A stretch of 64,000 nt of DNA. Source: CAYYIS01 sp964470965 (lineage in GTDB: Bacteria; JAAXHH01; JABIQT01). The DNA is taken from contig CAYYIS010000014.1 of the NCBI GenBank assembly GCA_964470965.1, positions 1 through 64,000 of the forward strand, in the 5' to 3' direction. A program made the translations under genes and the position numbers. Positions 8,877-18,639 of the stretch are shown here, piece after piece (positions within the stretch are counted from its first letter, which is position 1; each line of letters begins with the position of its first letter). The notes under the pieces are model-generated. The model saw only the letters and a program-made list of their open reading frames with translations, had not been told where the DNA came from and searched no databases.

Positions 8877-9569
8877 AAAAGGAATAGATAACCTGTTGTA
8901 ATGGTACAGGCAATTATGATTTAGGTGAGTGGATTACCATCCATTTCAATGTGGATGTTTCTACGGACAACCGCCTGAATCAATTTTCTCTTCGTATGTG
9001 GCTATTATCCCGTTATATAGAGGATCCACGAACATTAATTCAACAAAGGTGCCGCATTAATCAAAATTGTTCCTGGTCACATACCGGGCATTCCCCAGCC
9101 TGGGTAAGGGCAAAACGGAAGCGTTAACGTCAAATTCCATTTAATGAATTATGACCGGGTGCCATTTACGATCGCGGGTGGTGAGACCCTTCGAGATTTC
9201 GAACTACGGTTTGTTCTTCGATCATTTCTAATTTCGATCGACCTAATCTTTTTCCCCACTGTTTTTCCGTTTGGCGGAGCTAAAGCCTGGTGCCGATGCC
9301 CCGGGGGGCTGCCTCCCGGAGATGGTCTAAGCACCCGACGGGCGTAACGCGCATATCTAAATCGAAAAACACCCGGTGCAGGCGCAATAGCGCAATTGAT
9401 TCTTCCACGGGGTCGCTCTGTAAGACGTCGGGGCGGCGTTGGGACCCGTATATTCAGTCGGGGTGTTCCGGGGTGGAACATTTAAATATTGGACTTAAAC
9501 AAATATCGATGTATCTTTATCCATTCTTACATTGTCTCGATCAGATTACAATGCTTTCGTGGAGCCATA
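8877..9569. other. Gene-free stretch before the dehydratase gene
   Basis: Almost 700 bases with no gene I can support. Arg- and Pro-rich open frames on both strands around 9144-9481 look like chance frames in a GC-rich patch. A weak inverted repeat (CCTGT/ACAGG) follows comM at about 8898-8916, without a T run. A GC-rich segment at 9290-9330 could fold. I could not match it to tmRNA, RNase P RNA, 6S RNA, SRP RNA or a known riboswitch. Confidence 0.4.
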
Positions 9570-11300
9570 ATGTCTAAGGATAACGAAGCCCGCTTACGCA
9601 GCACGAACTGGTTCGGCCCTGATGATCACAAAGTCGGTTTCATCCACCGGGCCTGGATGAAAAACCAGGGCTTGCCCGATCATCTGTTTGATGGACGCCC
9701 GGTCATCGGCATTTGTAACACCTGGTCGGAACTGACGCCGTGCAATGCGCATTTCCGAGTTATCGCAGAGCGGGTGAAGCGCGGGGTCTATGAAGCAGGT
9801 GGTTTTCCGGTTGAATTTCCGGTGATGTCACTGGGAGAGACGGTGATGCGACCGACCACCATGCTATTCCGCAATCTCGTCAGTATGGATGTAGAGGAAA
9901 CCATCCGCGCGAATCCTATCGATGGTGTGATCCTGCTCGTCGGATGCGATAAGACCACGCCGGCCCTGCTCATGGGGGCTGCAAGTTGTGATCTGCCTAC
10001 CATCGCGGTATCGGGCGGGCCGATGCTTAACGGAAAATACAAAAATCGGGATATAGGATCCGGAACCGACGTCTACAAGTTCAGTGAGGAAATGCGGGCG
10101 GGGAACATGACTGTTCCAGAGTTCCTTGAAGCGGAATCGTGCATGAATCGGTCCGCCGGTCATTGCATGACCATGGGCACCGCGTCCACGATGGCCAGCG
10201 TTGTCGAATCGCTCGGTATCGCCATGCCTGGTAATGCGGCTATACCGGCGGTGGACGCACGGCGCAACGTGTTGGCACACATGGCGGGGAAACAGATCGT
10301 AGCAGCGGTCAAACAGGACCTGACCATGTCGAGGATCCTGACCCGGGAGGCGTTCGAAAACGCGGTGCGGACAGTAGGTGCTATCGGGGGATCGACCAAC
10401 GCGGTAGTGCACCTGCTTGCCTTGGCCGGTCGCCTCGGGGTCGACTTCACCCTTGACGACTGGGACCGGCTCGGTTTCGACATTCCCTGTTTGGTGAACC
10501 TGATGCCTTCCGGTAAGTATCTGATGGAGGATTTCTACTATGCCGGCGGATTGCCCGCAGTGATGCGGGAGATGGGCGATTTGCTCCATAAAGACGCGCT
10601 TACCGTTAACGGCAGAACCATCGGTGAAAATACAGCCGATGCGGAATGTCATAATCGGGACGTGATCCGCACCCTGGCAAACCCTCTGACGGATCGCGGC
10701 GGATTGGCCGTACTTCGGGGTAATCTGTGTCCTGACGGCGCCATTGTGAAACCGTCGGCGGCGTCACCCGACCTGCTGGTCCACAGGGGCCGGGCGGTCG
10801 TGTTCGAGGATATCGAGGATCTGCACACCCGGATCGAAGATCCCGATCTTGATATCGATGAGACCTGTATCATGGTACTCAAAAACTGCGGACCTAAAGG
10901 TTATCCGGGCATGGCCGAAGTAGGCAACATGCCACTCCCGCCGAAAGTATTGAAGAAGGGTGTCACGGATATGGTGCGGATATCTGATGCCCGAATGAGC
11001 GGGACGGCCTACGGTACCGTGGTGCTCCACACCGCTCCTGAAGCCGCTGCCGGTGGGACACTTGCCTTTGTGCAGAACGGTGACATGATCGAACTCAACG
11101 TGCCCGAGCGCCGACTCCAGCTGAATGTGCCGGACGAAGAGTTGACCCGCCGGCGGACAGCCTGGACCCCACCCGAGCCGGTGACCGACCGGGGTTACTG
11201 CCGTCTGTATGTGGACCATGTCCTGCAGGCCGACCAGGGCGTGGACTTCGATTTTCTGGTGGGCGGCAGCGGTGCTCCGGTCGCCAGGAATGCACATTAG
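9570..11300 (+). CDS. IlvD/Edd-family dehydratase, L-arabinonate dehydratase type
   Basis: A 576-residue Fe-S dehydratase that should remove water from a sugar acid to give a 2-keto-3-deoxy acid. The sequence closely follows the Rhizobium L-arabinonate dehydratase as I recall it. The three [2Fe-2S] ligands are C58 (TPCNAH), C126 (VGCDKTTP) and C199 (SAGHCMTMGTAST). The catalytic serine lies in DARMSGTAYGTVVLHT. ATG 9570 was chosen over a frame opening at 9489, because it has GGAG five bases upstream and fits the family N terminus. L-arabinonate, D-xylonate or D-fuconate are all possible substrates. The downstream MFS gene starts 138 bases later and may carry the substrate. Confidence 0.88.
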   Translation: MSKDNEARLRSTNWFGPDDHKVGFIHRAWMKNQGLPDHLFDGRPVIGICNTWSELTPCNAHFRVIAERVKRGVYEAGGFPVEFPVMSLGETVMRPTTMLFRNLVSMDVEETIRANPIDGVILLVGCDKTTPALLMGAASCDLPTIAVSGGPMLNGKYKNRDIGSGTDVYKFSEEMRAGNMTVPEFLEAESCMNRSAGHCMTMGTASTMASVVESLGIAMPGNAAIPAVDARRNVLAHMAGKQIVAAVKQDLTMSRILTREAFENAVRTVGAIGGSTNAVVHLLALAGRLGVDFTLDDWDRLGFDIPCLVNLMPSGKYLMEDFYYAGGLPAVMREMGDLLHKDALTVNGRTIGENTADAECHNRDVIRTLANPLTDRGGLAVLRGNLCPDGAIVKPSAASPDLLVHRGRAVVFEDIEDLHTRIEDPDLDIDETCIMVLKNCGPKGYPGMAEVGNMPLPPKVLKKGVTDMVRISDARMSGTAYGTVVLHTAPEAAAGGTLAFVQNGDMIELNVPERRLQLNVPDEELTRRRTAWTPPEPVTDRGYCRLYVDHVLQADQGVDFDFLVGGSGAPVARNAH

Positions 11301-11438
11301 CCCGCTAACTCATTCCACATTCCACATGGTTCATCCACGGTAAGCAACAAGTGAACCCGTTACCGCAGGTATCTCAAATCACAGACTGAAGACCCGGCGA
11401 GGATTGCGGAATCAGACACGTAAAGGAAACTGTGCACA

Positions 11439-12661
11439 TTGAAATTCCATGCAAACATTTCGGCTGGACTAATTTACATCGTGCAGGGCGGGCTGTACGG
11501 GTTTAGTACCGCTATGGTGTTTACATTCATCGCTGTCTATTACGTGGAGACGGCTGGATTTAACCCACTGCAGCTGGTGTTGATCGGTACCCTACTGGAA
11601 GTTGCCGTTTTTGTTTTCGAGATACCGACGGGCATCGTAGCCGACCTCTACAGCCGCCGCTGGTCCGTGATTATCGGTATCTTCCTGATCGGTATCACTT
11701 TCGTCGTTGAAGGACTGGTGCCACTGTTCGTCTACATCCTGGCCATGCAGATGATCCGGGGAATCGGTCATACATTTATCAGTGGCGCGTTGGAGGCTTG
11801 GCTGGCCGATGAGGTGGGAGAGGAAAACCTCCCCGGTATCCTGGTTCGTGGGACTCAGGTAAGCCAGTTGACCGGGCTGGCCGGCATCCTGGTCGGAATG
11901 GGCCTTGCCAATGTCCAGATCAATCTGCCGGTGGTTGCCGGTGGTGGGATTCTGATGTTACTTGCGGTCGGCTTGGCGATCTTCATGCCGGAGAGCGGCT
12001 TTCGTCCAACACCAAAAGAAGACCGTTCCTCCTGGCAGCAGATGGGGTATTTACTTCAAGCGGGTTTTAGGACTGTTCAGCACCGGCCAGTTCTACTGAT
12101 CCTGGTGAGTGTCAGTCTGTTTTACGGGCTCTCCAGCGAAGGTGTCGACCGGTTGTGGGAAGCTCACATGTTGACACATTTTGTCTTTCCCGACTTGGGG
12201 AGTCTGAAGCCGGTCACCTGGTTCGGTCTGATTAATTTGGGTGCCATAGGGATTAACGTGGTGGCACTTGGAATCGCCCGACGCGGGATAAACATGACTG
12301 ATCCACGGCTTGCTGCCCGTGCGCTTGTCTCGATCAACGCCCTAGTGGTTATCGCTATTCTGGTTCTGGCATTGACCGGTCAGTTCGCGCTGGCGATTTC
12401 GGCCACCTGGACTCAGCGTATGTTGCGGACGATCGGAGGGCCAATTTCATCCACCTGGATAAATCAGGGTCTCGACCCGAGGGTCCGTGCAACCGTCCTA
12501 TCCATGAAGGGCCAGGTGGATGCGGTAGGCCAGATTATCGGCGGACCGCTCGTTGGGTGGATCGGAACGGTGTGGTCGACCCGGGCAGCCCTTGCCGCCT
12601 CGGCACTGCTCCTTGCCCCTGTACTGTTGATGTACTGGCTGTCGATGCGATACAACGGACG
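11439..12661 (+). CDS. MFS transporter, 3' end lost in assembly gap
   Basis: About 407 residues of a major facilitator with roughly twelve membrane helices are visible before the run of N at 12662. The motif between helices 2 and 3 reads GIVADLYSRRWSVIIG, a variant of the MFS GxxxDRxGRR motif. The protein is nearly complete, since most members have 400-430 residues. The start is a TTG at 11439, supported by AAAGGA about ten bases upstream; no ATG fits. It follows the dehydratase in the same direction and could import a sugar acid, but the substrate cannot be read from the sequence. Confidence 0.82.
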
Positions 12662-12761
12662 NNNNNNNNNNNNNNNNNNNNNNNNNNNNNNNNNNNNNNN
12701 NNNNNNNNNNNNNNNNNNNNNNNNNNNNNNNNNNNNNNNNNNNNNNNNNNNNNNNNNNNNN
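12662..12761. other. Assembly gap of 100 N
   Basis: Exactly 100 unknown bases, the usual placeholder for a scaffold join of unknown true length. It cuts the end of the MFS gene. Any reading frame carried across it is meaningless. Confidence 0.98.
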
Positions 12762-12839
12762 GCGGTTTTGCCAGAACCGGTCGGTTCCCATTACGAGTCA
12801 GGCAGGGGATACAGACCTGGTTTCAGAATCCAAAATAGT

Positions 12840-13790
12840 TCAGTTCATCTGTAAAAACTTCTCTACCGCATCCAACGACGGCAACCCACTCATAGCGCCG
12901 ACCCGGGTGGCAGCCAAGGCACCGCAGGCGTTGGCGAAGCGGACTATTTCCGTCATCATAGCGCCATCCATGTCATCTATCGGTACCTGCCGTAAACTCA
13001 ACTGATGGGCCAGGCCGGCAACGAAGGCGTCACCACTGCCGGTTGTGTTTGCAATTTCAACGGGGAAGACAGGGACCCTGCCGCTGGTGTGTCCGGTGTT
13101 GAAGTAGGCACCTTCTGCGCCCAGCGAGACACAACACAGCCGCACACCGCGTTCCAGCAGCTGTCGACTGCCCCTGTCCGGATCGGTTTGGCCGGTGAGG
13201 AACTCGAGTTCAACCTCATTCACCTTGAGGATCGTTGCTGCATCTATACAAGTGTCTATGCACTGCCGAGCCTGATCCATATCGGGCCATAGAGCTGGCC
13301 GTAGATTGACATCGAATATGGTTTGTCCCGCCGAGTTGTGTATCCACTGCAGCACCTGCCTCAGTGTGTCACCGGCATCACCGGCCAAGGTTACCGACCC
13401 GTAGATAAATAGTTCTGCCTCGGCAAAATAATCGTGCGAAAGGTTATCCGTAGACAGTCGTGCACCGGCTCCGCTGTAGATCACGAAATCCTGTTCCGTT
13501 GGGGTAGGCGTGGCCACGACCGACATCATCGTAGGAGCCGCCGGGTCGGCCGTAAAATGGGAGACATCGATACCTTCTCCGTCCATAAGATCTATCAGCA
13601 TTCTACCAAACTCATCGTCGCCTACCTTGCCCACAAAACCAACGTCCGCCCCCAGGCGTGCCAGTGCGACCGCCACGTTCGCCGGCGCGCCGCCGGGAGC
13701 GGTGTGGAGTGTGGGCATATCCCGCAGGGGAATTCCCGGTTCGGCAAAGGCGTCAATCAAGGCTTCTCCAAAACTGATAATACGAGGCAT
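12840..13790 (-). CDS. PfkB-family carbohydrate kinase, fructokinase-like
   Basis: A 316-residue ribokinase-fold sugar kinase. Family marks are the opening IISFGEALIDAF, the substrate-binding GGAPANVAVALARLG near residue 33, the NVNLRP-like DVNLRPALWPD, and the C-terminal ATP/anion-hole motif NTTGSGDAFVAGL whose Asp is the catalytic base. The GGAPANVA form points to fructokinases, but 2-keto-3-deoxygluconate kinases look alike, and that activity would suit the sugar-acid dehydratase nearby. ATG at 13790 has GGAG seven bases upstream. It converges with the MFS gene across the gap. Confidence 0.87.
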   Translation of the reverse strand: MPRIISFGEALIDAFAEPGIPLRDMPTLHTAPGGAPANVAVALARLGADVGFVGKVGDDEFGRMLIDLMDGEGIDVSHFTADPAAPTMMSVVATPTPTEQDFVIYSGAGARLSTDNLSHDYFAEAELFIYGSVTLAGDAGDTLRQVLQWIHNSAGQTIFDVNLRPALWPDMDQARQCIDTCIDAATILKVNEVELEFLTGQTDPDRGSRQLLERGVRLCCVSLGAEGAYFNTGHTSGRVPVFPVEIANTTGSGDAFVAGLAHQLSLRQVPIDDMDGAMMTEIVRFANACGALAATRVGAMSGLPSLDAVEKFLQMN

Positions 13791-14088
13791 TTAGATACTC
13801 CATAGCGGCCTTACCATTTTTGCTGGGACCGGTTAGACTGCTTGTTGAATAAAATAGGCACTAGACAGGAATTTTCGACCTGGCGACACTAAATGCGGAT
13901 AAAATCTGGTTTCAGTTAACATCGATGATCTTCTCACGCGGTTTACCAGATTCCAGAATAAGAGGCTATTTTACGGTAGGTGCGTTTTTCCTCTTGTGGC
14001 ATAAGAATACCCCCGGCCTACCAATGCCGGATGGTTAGAAAGGTACCATTTTAGGCTGCGTCTGCCGCGAATACCCGCACCAAGTTAA

Positions 14089-15837
14089 TTAACGATTATC
14101 GGGTGCCTTACCGATGTACATGTCGCTGTAAACCGTATTGTTCTCCCAGAATAGATGAAATCCCCAACGGTCCTTTTTCAGACCTTTGAGCCACGGTTTG
14201 CGAAGCTGGAATCCCTGATCGTGCCAGAGGAAAGCGCCGCCCACATCTGATGCCAGGATACTTTCTGCTTCATCATACCATTCATATCGTTTCTCCCTGT
14301 CCGTATGGCCTCTTGCGCGGTCTATAAGAGCATCAAAGCGTGTGTTGGCCCAGTCATGTCGTGTGAATCCCCTCGGCCGGGAGCGCCACGGTACTCCTAG
14401 CATGCTCTGCGGATCGGCATAATCAGCTCCGTAGCCCACCATTCCCATGGGTATCTTCCATTCATGCATAAGCTGATTGAACGTATTCGTCTCTGTGTTT
14501 CGAATTTCTATCCGAATACCGAGGATCTCCTGAAGCTGCTGCTGGATAACCTGTGCCGCCTGTCCACCGCGCGAGGCGGACGACATATCCCTCAGCCACA
14601 TCTCAATGACCGGAAACCCTTTGCCTCCAGGGAACCCGGCGTCGGAAAGCAGGCGGCGGGCTTGCCCCGGATTGTGTTCCTGAAAATGCCTGTGTTTATC
14701 TTTAACAACGCCCGCGAAACTCGGCGGCTGCATCGTGTAGGCCGGCAGAACGGTGCCATTAAACAAATTCGCAATGGTCACCTTATCGATAGCCTTTGCA
14801 ATGGCCTGCCTCACGCGTAAATCGTTGAAGGGGGGTTCCTGCGTGCGGAAAAACAGGTAGGTGGTCACCAGTCCATTGTACTGCCAAAGCTGTTCGCTCA
14901 GCTCCGGGTCCTTCTTGATACGTTCTATATCTGCTGGCGTTCCTACCCCGATCAGGTCTACTTCATTATTCTCGTACGGTAGGAGCCCCATGCCGCCGGA
15001 CGCGCTGCCGGTTCCTGCCGCGCCCGAGAAGAAACGTATAATTTTCCTCAGGTAGGCCGGATTGTTACCGCTGTAATGAGGGTTGAGCCGGAATGACATG
15101 TGCCTGCCGGGCACCCATGCATCCAACCGAAAGGCTGAATTACTCACACATATGTCGGGGTCGGTCCATCGGGAATGGTACTTCTCTACCTGCCATCTCG
15201 GCACCGGGGAGGAAGCCGTGTAAGACATCACATACGGGAAATAGGCGCATGGTCCTTCCGTCTCGATCTCAAGTGTCAGGTCGTCTATGGCCCGGATGCC
15301 CAGTGTGTTCGGATCGTCAGTCTCTCCCTGATTGAACGCTCGACCTCCTTTGATATCGTAGTAGAAGAATGCGTACACATTACCGCTTTCCGGTTGAAGC
15401 ATGCGTTTATAGGTGTATACAAAATCATGGGCTGTAACCGGTGTGCCGTCGCTCCACCGGCCGCCGGGGTGGAGGTAAAACGTCCATATTCTGCCGTCTG
15501 GTGAGCTTTCCCAGCGGTCTGCTGCACCGGGGATCAATTCGTCATTTTCATCGAGCATGCATAGGCGTTCGAACAGGAAGGCGCTTCCGAGGGATTCGTA
15601 GAGAGCGACGCTTACATCGAGGCTGGACGGCTCACCGGTGAAGTACCGGTACACCTGGCGTGCGGGCGGCGCAGCATCGAAAGGAAGTGGCTTTGCCACC
15701 GCCTCTTCCGCTTCAATGATTGAGACCGTGGTCATGGCTGGACGACCGGGCGGAGCATTGCCACAGGACAGAATCGCAAGGATGCTGAAAATTTTCCATG
15801 CATTAATCGGTTTGTTGATAGTACAGTCTGGTTTCAT
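14089..15837 (-). CDS. ABC-transporter substrate-binding lipoprotein, family 5 (peptide/nickel type)
   Basis: A 582-residue extracytoplasmic binding protein of the OppA/DppA type. The N terminus has basic residues, a short hydrophobic stretch (IFSILAIL) and a lipobox-like ILSC with Cys25, so it is probably a lipoprotein. The family region WTFYLHPGGRWSDGTPVTAHDFVYTYKRML lies at about residues 120-150. ATG 15837 is preferred over 15861 because GGAGAGG stands just upstream and it puts the signal peptide first. No permease or ATPase gene is adjacent, so it is an orphan that must work with a transporter elsewhere. Peptides, oligosaccharides and other ligands are possible. Confidence 0.87.
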   Translation of the reverse strand: MKPDCTINKPINAWKIFSILAILSCGNAPPGRPAMTTVSIIEAEEAVAKPLPFDAAPPARQVYRYFTGEPSSLDVSVALYESLGSAFLFERLCMLDENDELIPGAADRWESSPDGRIWTFYLHPGGRWSDGTPVTAHDFVYTYKRMLQPESGNVYAFFYYDIKGGRAFNQGETDDPNTLGIRAIDDLTLEIETEGPCAYFPYVMSYTASSPVPRWQVEKYHSRWTDPDICVSNSAFRLDAWVPGRHMSFRLNPHYSGNNPAYLRKIIRFFSGAAGTGSASGGMGLLPYENNEVDLIGVGTPADIERIKKDPELSEQLWQYNGLVTTYLFFRTQEPPFNDLRVRQAIAKAIDKVTIANLFNGTVLPAYTMQPPSFAGVVKDKHRHFQEHNPGQARRLLSDAGFPGGKGFPVIEMWLRDMSSASRGGQAAQVIQQQLQEILGIRIEIRNTETNTFNQLMHEWKIPMGMVGYGADYADPQSMLGVPWRSRPRGFTRHDWANTRFDALIDRARGHTDREKRYEWYDEAESILASDVGGAFLWHDQGFQLRKPWLKGLKKDRWGFHLFWENNTVYSDMYIGKAPDNR

Positions 15838-15892
15838 GGACCCCTCTCCTACGTTGAACAAATTTCACCAGGCCTGCGGCTGGCATATTGGG

Positions 15893-15921
15893 ATAATGGG
15901 GTGAGTATCGGGCCAGTTCAA
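15893..15921 (-). promoter_or_regulatory. Candidate promoter for the binding-protein gene
   Basis: On the minus strand, TTGAAC (15921-15916) and CATTAT (15898-15893) are 17 bases apart, about 55 bases before the start codon. Each box matches the sigma-70 consensus at four of six positions. Confidence 0.33.
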
Positions 15922-16004
15922 TGTTTTTTTGGTTTAATATTGCAATAATCAGCTTATTTTCAATAAGGACGGTCATCACTGATGAAAAATCTGAAGGACA
16001 GAAC

Positions 16005-16726
16005 ATGAACGTAGCAGTCATAGGCGCGGCAGGATGGGTTGGGCGTGCGGTTCTGGAGAACTTTGCCGGTCGTCATGTGGTCCGGGCATTCGATTACAAT
16101 CCGGAAGCCTGGGCGGCGTATCGCAAATTCCATGGTAACTGGGAAGGCGAGAAGGTCTACGGAGACATATCCCGTTTCGCCGATGTCCGCAGTGTATTGG
16201 AAGGCATGGATGCGGTCGTCAATCTGGCCGCCTACTTCGGCGAGGGGAAGGCGCCCGAGGATGATCCAAGTCCGTTTCTCATCAACGTGAAAGGGATGTG
16301 GAACATTTTAGAGTCAGCCAGACAGTTGAATCTGATGCGGATTGTACAGATGGGCTCTTGTGTCGTTAAACATCCGGATGGTGTGTTTCTTTCTTCGAAC
16401 GTCCGGAGCGAGGAAGGGGATCTATACGGGATCACCAAACGGCTCCAGGAAGAGGTCTGCCGCCAATACCATGACGCCTACGGAGTAAGCACTATCATTT
16501 TTCGCCCCTGCAGTATCGGCGATAGCCGGCTGGGCATTACCAGGGACGGAAGGCCGGCTCGTGGTGGCATCAGCTGGGTCTGCAGGCACGACCTGGCGGA
16601 AGCCTGTCACCTTGCCGTGACGTCCGATATCGATTTCGATATCATGCATACCGCCAGCCATCCCGATGCGGATAATTACTGCAACGTGGCGCGGTCTCGA
16701 GAAATCCTGGGTTTGAAATATAAGGG
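16005..16726 (+). CDS. NAD-dependent epimerase/dehydratase, 3' end lost in gap
   Basis: About 240 residues of an extended short-chain dehydrogenase with a Rossmann fold. The dinucleotide motif VIGAAGWVG is at residues 4-12, VNLAAYFGEG follows near residue 70, and the catalytic YxxxK is in GDLYGITKRLQEE. This resembles UDP-glucose 4-epimerase relatives and uronate dehydrogenases. ATG 16005 is chosen because GAAGGA stands seven bases upstream and the N terminus MNVAVIGAAG is typical; the frame opens earlier at 15921. The C terminus runs into the unknown bases, and the sequence after the gap cannot be joined safely. It is divergent from the binding-protein gene. Confidence 0.83.
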
Positions 16727-16826
16727 NNNNNNNNNNNNNNNNNNNNNNNNNNNNNNNNNNNNNNNNNNNNNNNNNNNNNNNNNNNNNNNNNNNNNNNNNN
16801 NNNNNNNNNNNNNNNNNNNNNNNNNN
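16727..16826. other. Assembly gap of 100 N
   Basis: A second run of exactly 100 unknown bases, cutting the end of the epimerase gene. The linkage between epimerase and the following PhyH gene rests on scaffolding only. Confidence 0.98.
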
Positions 16827-16869
16827 TACGCTCGTCCTGCACCGGCTATGAATCACCAAGGAGAATATG

Positions 16870-17796
16870 ATGGCCATCTCGATGACGGAAAAGCAACGAA
16901 GAGAATTTGATGATAAGGGTTATATCATCCTGGAAGAGTTTCTGTCACAGGACGAGGTGGACTATCTTCTACACGCTGTAGATGAAGTAGGGGAAAGAAT
17001 CCGTAAGTTGGAAGGACTCGCGCCAGCAGACCCGTTTTCAGTCCGCAATGTGCTGGCGCACCACGAGGCGTTTCTTGACCTGGTCGATCACCCCCGCATG
17101 CTGCCGCTCGTGGTGGACGCCATTGGCTGGAACATCCAGATACGAACATCTCATCTGGATTATCGGCCCCCTTACCCTGAAGGACTGAATTCCGGCCTAG
17201 TCGGTTCCGGCAAGGGAGACGACAATAGATTCTATAACAACCTCGGCTGGCACCCGGACTTATCGGGCAACCATATGTTCGAGGCCGCATCCCTCGACGG
17301 CCGTTTACCTTTCATGGAAATAAAAGTGTTCTACTCCCTGTCGGATCTCACAGGTTCTGACCGCGGCAATCTTTGGGTGGTGCCCGGAAGCTACAAACGA
17401 TCGCCTCAGGAATTGCGGGATATGAACCAGCATGTCCCTGCTTCGCAGGCGATTGAGCTCAGGACGGCCCCGGGTACGGCTATACTATGGCGCACTGCCA
17501 CCTGGCACTGCGTGGGGCCGAACCTGTCGGACAGGACGCGTATCATCATGCACATGGGTTACCACTATCGCTGGCTACGCCCCACAGACTATATGCAACA
17601 GGGGCAGGAATTAATCGCTCAAAGCGATCCCGTGCGGCGTCAATTACTCGGTGCTTTGGCATCAGGAGATGATCCGATGGGTGCGGCCCCTGAGTTTCAT
17701 CCGACATCGCAGTACTGGCTCACCGAAAACCCAGATGACGTGCCACTGAAAGGCTGGGCCGAAGAACAGGTTCGGAAAAAGGAGGCGTGCCGGTAA
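16870..17796 (+). CDS. PhyH-family Fe(II)/2-oxoglutarate dioxygenase
   Basis: A 308-residue phytanoyl-CoA dioxygenase-like protein. The iron-binding facial triad is seen as H128 and D130 in WHPD and the distal H213 in TWHC, with the 2-oxoglutarate-binding arginine at about R224 (DRTR). The segment LWVVPGSYKR before the distal histidine is typical of the family. Start choice: ATG codons lie at 16867, 16870 and 16882; AAGGAG at 16859-16864 fits 16870 best. The substrate is unknown, since bacterial members oxidise many small molecules. It lies right after gap 2. Confidence 0.87.
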   Translation: MAISMTEKQRREFDDKGYIILEEFLSQDEVDYLLHAVDEVGERIRKLEGLAPADPFSVRNVLAHHEAFLDLVDHPRMLPLVVDAIGWNIQIRTSHLDYRPPYPEGLNSGLVGSGKGDDNRFYNNLGWHPDLSGNHMFEAASLDGRLPFMEIKVFYSLSDLTGSDRGNLWVVPGSYKRSPQELRDMNQHVPASQAIELRTAPGTAILWRTATWHCVGPNLSDRTRIIMHMGYHYRWLRPTDYMQQGQELIAQSDPVRRQLLGALASGDDPMGAAPEFHPTSQYWLTENPDDVPLKGWAEEQVRKKEACR

Positions 17797-17811
17797 AACT
17801 GAATCGAAAGA

Positions 17812-18498
17812 TTACATCGGTTCCTTTACCACAATCAGGCGCACGACTGCTCCAGGTCCTTGATGCATACCTTCATCCAGAATCACCTTCGTATCCTCGT
17901 AATATAGAATTCGATATTCCCTGAAGTGGGTGAGCAGTTCGTTGGGCATGACAAGGTGTCTTGGATCCTTTGGCCCGAATGTGTTGGTGTTGGGTTGGTC
18001 TGCACTGAAGTTCTGGAGGATGAACATTCCCCCTGGTTTGAGTGCTTTCATGACCCGGGGGAAAATCGATGTGTCATGGTAGTAAAAATCCGTGATTAGG
18101 TCGTATTTCGCCACCCCCATGTCGTAATTCTTTTGGAGGTCGCCCATCTCCGTGTTTACAGTCACTCCCTTCTGCCTTGCGAGTGCCCGGGTTTTCTCAA
18201 GGCCCTTCTGGGAAGCATCCATGGCGGTCACATGGAACCCCTGTTGCGCCAGGTACACTGCATTTCGTCCTTCGCCGGCTGCTAGACATAGTACCTTTCC
18301 CTTCTTTAGGCGGGCGGCCTGTTCTTTTAGAAATGTGACCGGTTCCGTGCCGTAAACATACATTTCCCGGCTAAAAACCTGATCCCATCGAGCCCCGGCA
18401 GGGACCGGCTGACCGGCGGCCGGCTGGGTTGCCTGGGCAGAGAGATTGCTCGGTAGTATTATCGCTAACGACAGCGCAAGTATTCTCATCGAGTGCAT
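17812..18498 (-). CDS. SAM-dependent methyltransferase with an N-terminal signal peptide
   Basis: A 228-residue class I methyltransferase. The SAM-binding motif is VLCLAAGEGRNAVYLAQQG, followed by the acidic loop TAMDAS; this region recalls TehB-like enzymes. The post-motif segment MKALKPGGMFILQNFS is also typical. Unusually, the protein opens with MRILALSLAIILPSNLSAQA, which looks like a Sec signal peptide with an Ala-rich cleavage site. SAM is not expected outside the cytoplasm, so either the hydrophobic start is an anchor, the protein is not exported, or it has another role. A purine-rich GGAGGGAGGGG precedes the ATG. It converges with the PhyH gene, 15 bases apart. Confidence 0.82.
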   Translation of the reverse strand: MHSMRILALSLAIILPSNLSAQATQPAAGQPVPAGARWDQVFSREMYVYGTEPVTFLKEQAARLKKGKVLCLAAGEGRNAVYLAQQGFHVTAMDASQKGLEKTRALARQKGVTVNTEMGDLQKNYDMGVAKYDLITDFYYHDTSIFPRVMKALKPGGMFILQNFSADQPNTNTFGPKDPRHLVMPNELLTHFREYRILYYEDTKVILDEGMHQGPGAVVRLIVVKEPM

Positions 18499-18569
18499 GG
18501 GCCCCTCCCTCCAGATAAGTTGAATTCGAAATTAAAGTGAATCGTTATATATAGTTCCGCAAGAATAGC

Positions 18570-18597
18570 TTGTCAAATTTCGGATCAAAGATATTCT
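18570..18597 (+). promoter_or_regulatory. Candidate promoter for the Gfo/Idh gene at 18640
   Basis: TTGTCA at 18570-18575 (five of six) and TATTCT at 18592-18597 (four of six) are separated by 16 bases and lie about 40 bases before the start codon. Confidence 0.38.
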
Positions 18598-18639
18598 TAA
18601 TGCGGCAGAATGACACGATGACATAAACCGGGAAAGCTA

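Noticed and set aside
9144..9481. Arg- and Pro-rich frames on both strands
   Set aside because: Low-complexity composition, no ribosome sites and overlap on opposite strands suggest chance frames in GC-rich DNA.
9864..11297. Two long minus-strand frames opposite the dehydratase gene
   Set aside because: They mirror a strongly conserved Fe-S dehydratase and have no family features; codon structure explains them.
12498..12854. Frames crossing the first gap
   Set aside because: They pass through 100 N and have no meaning beyond the known bases.
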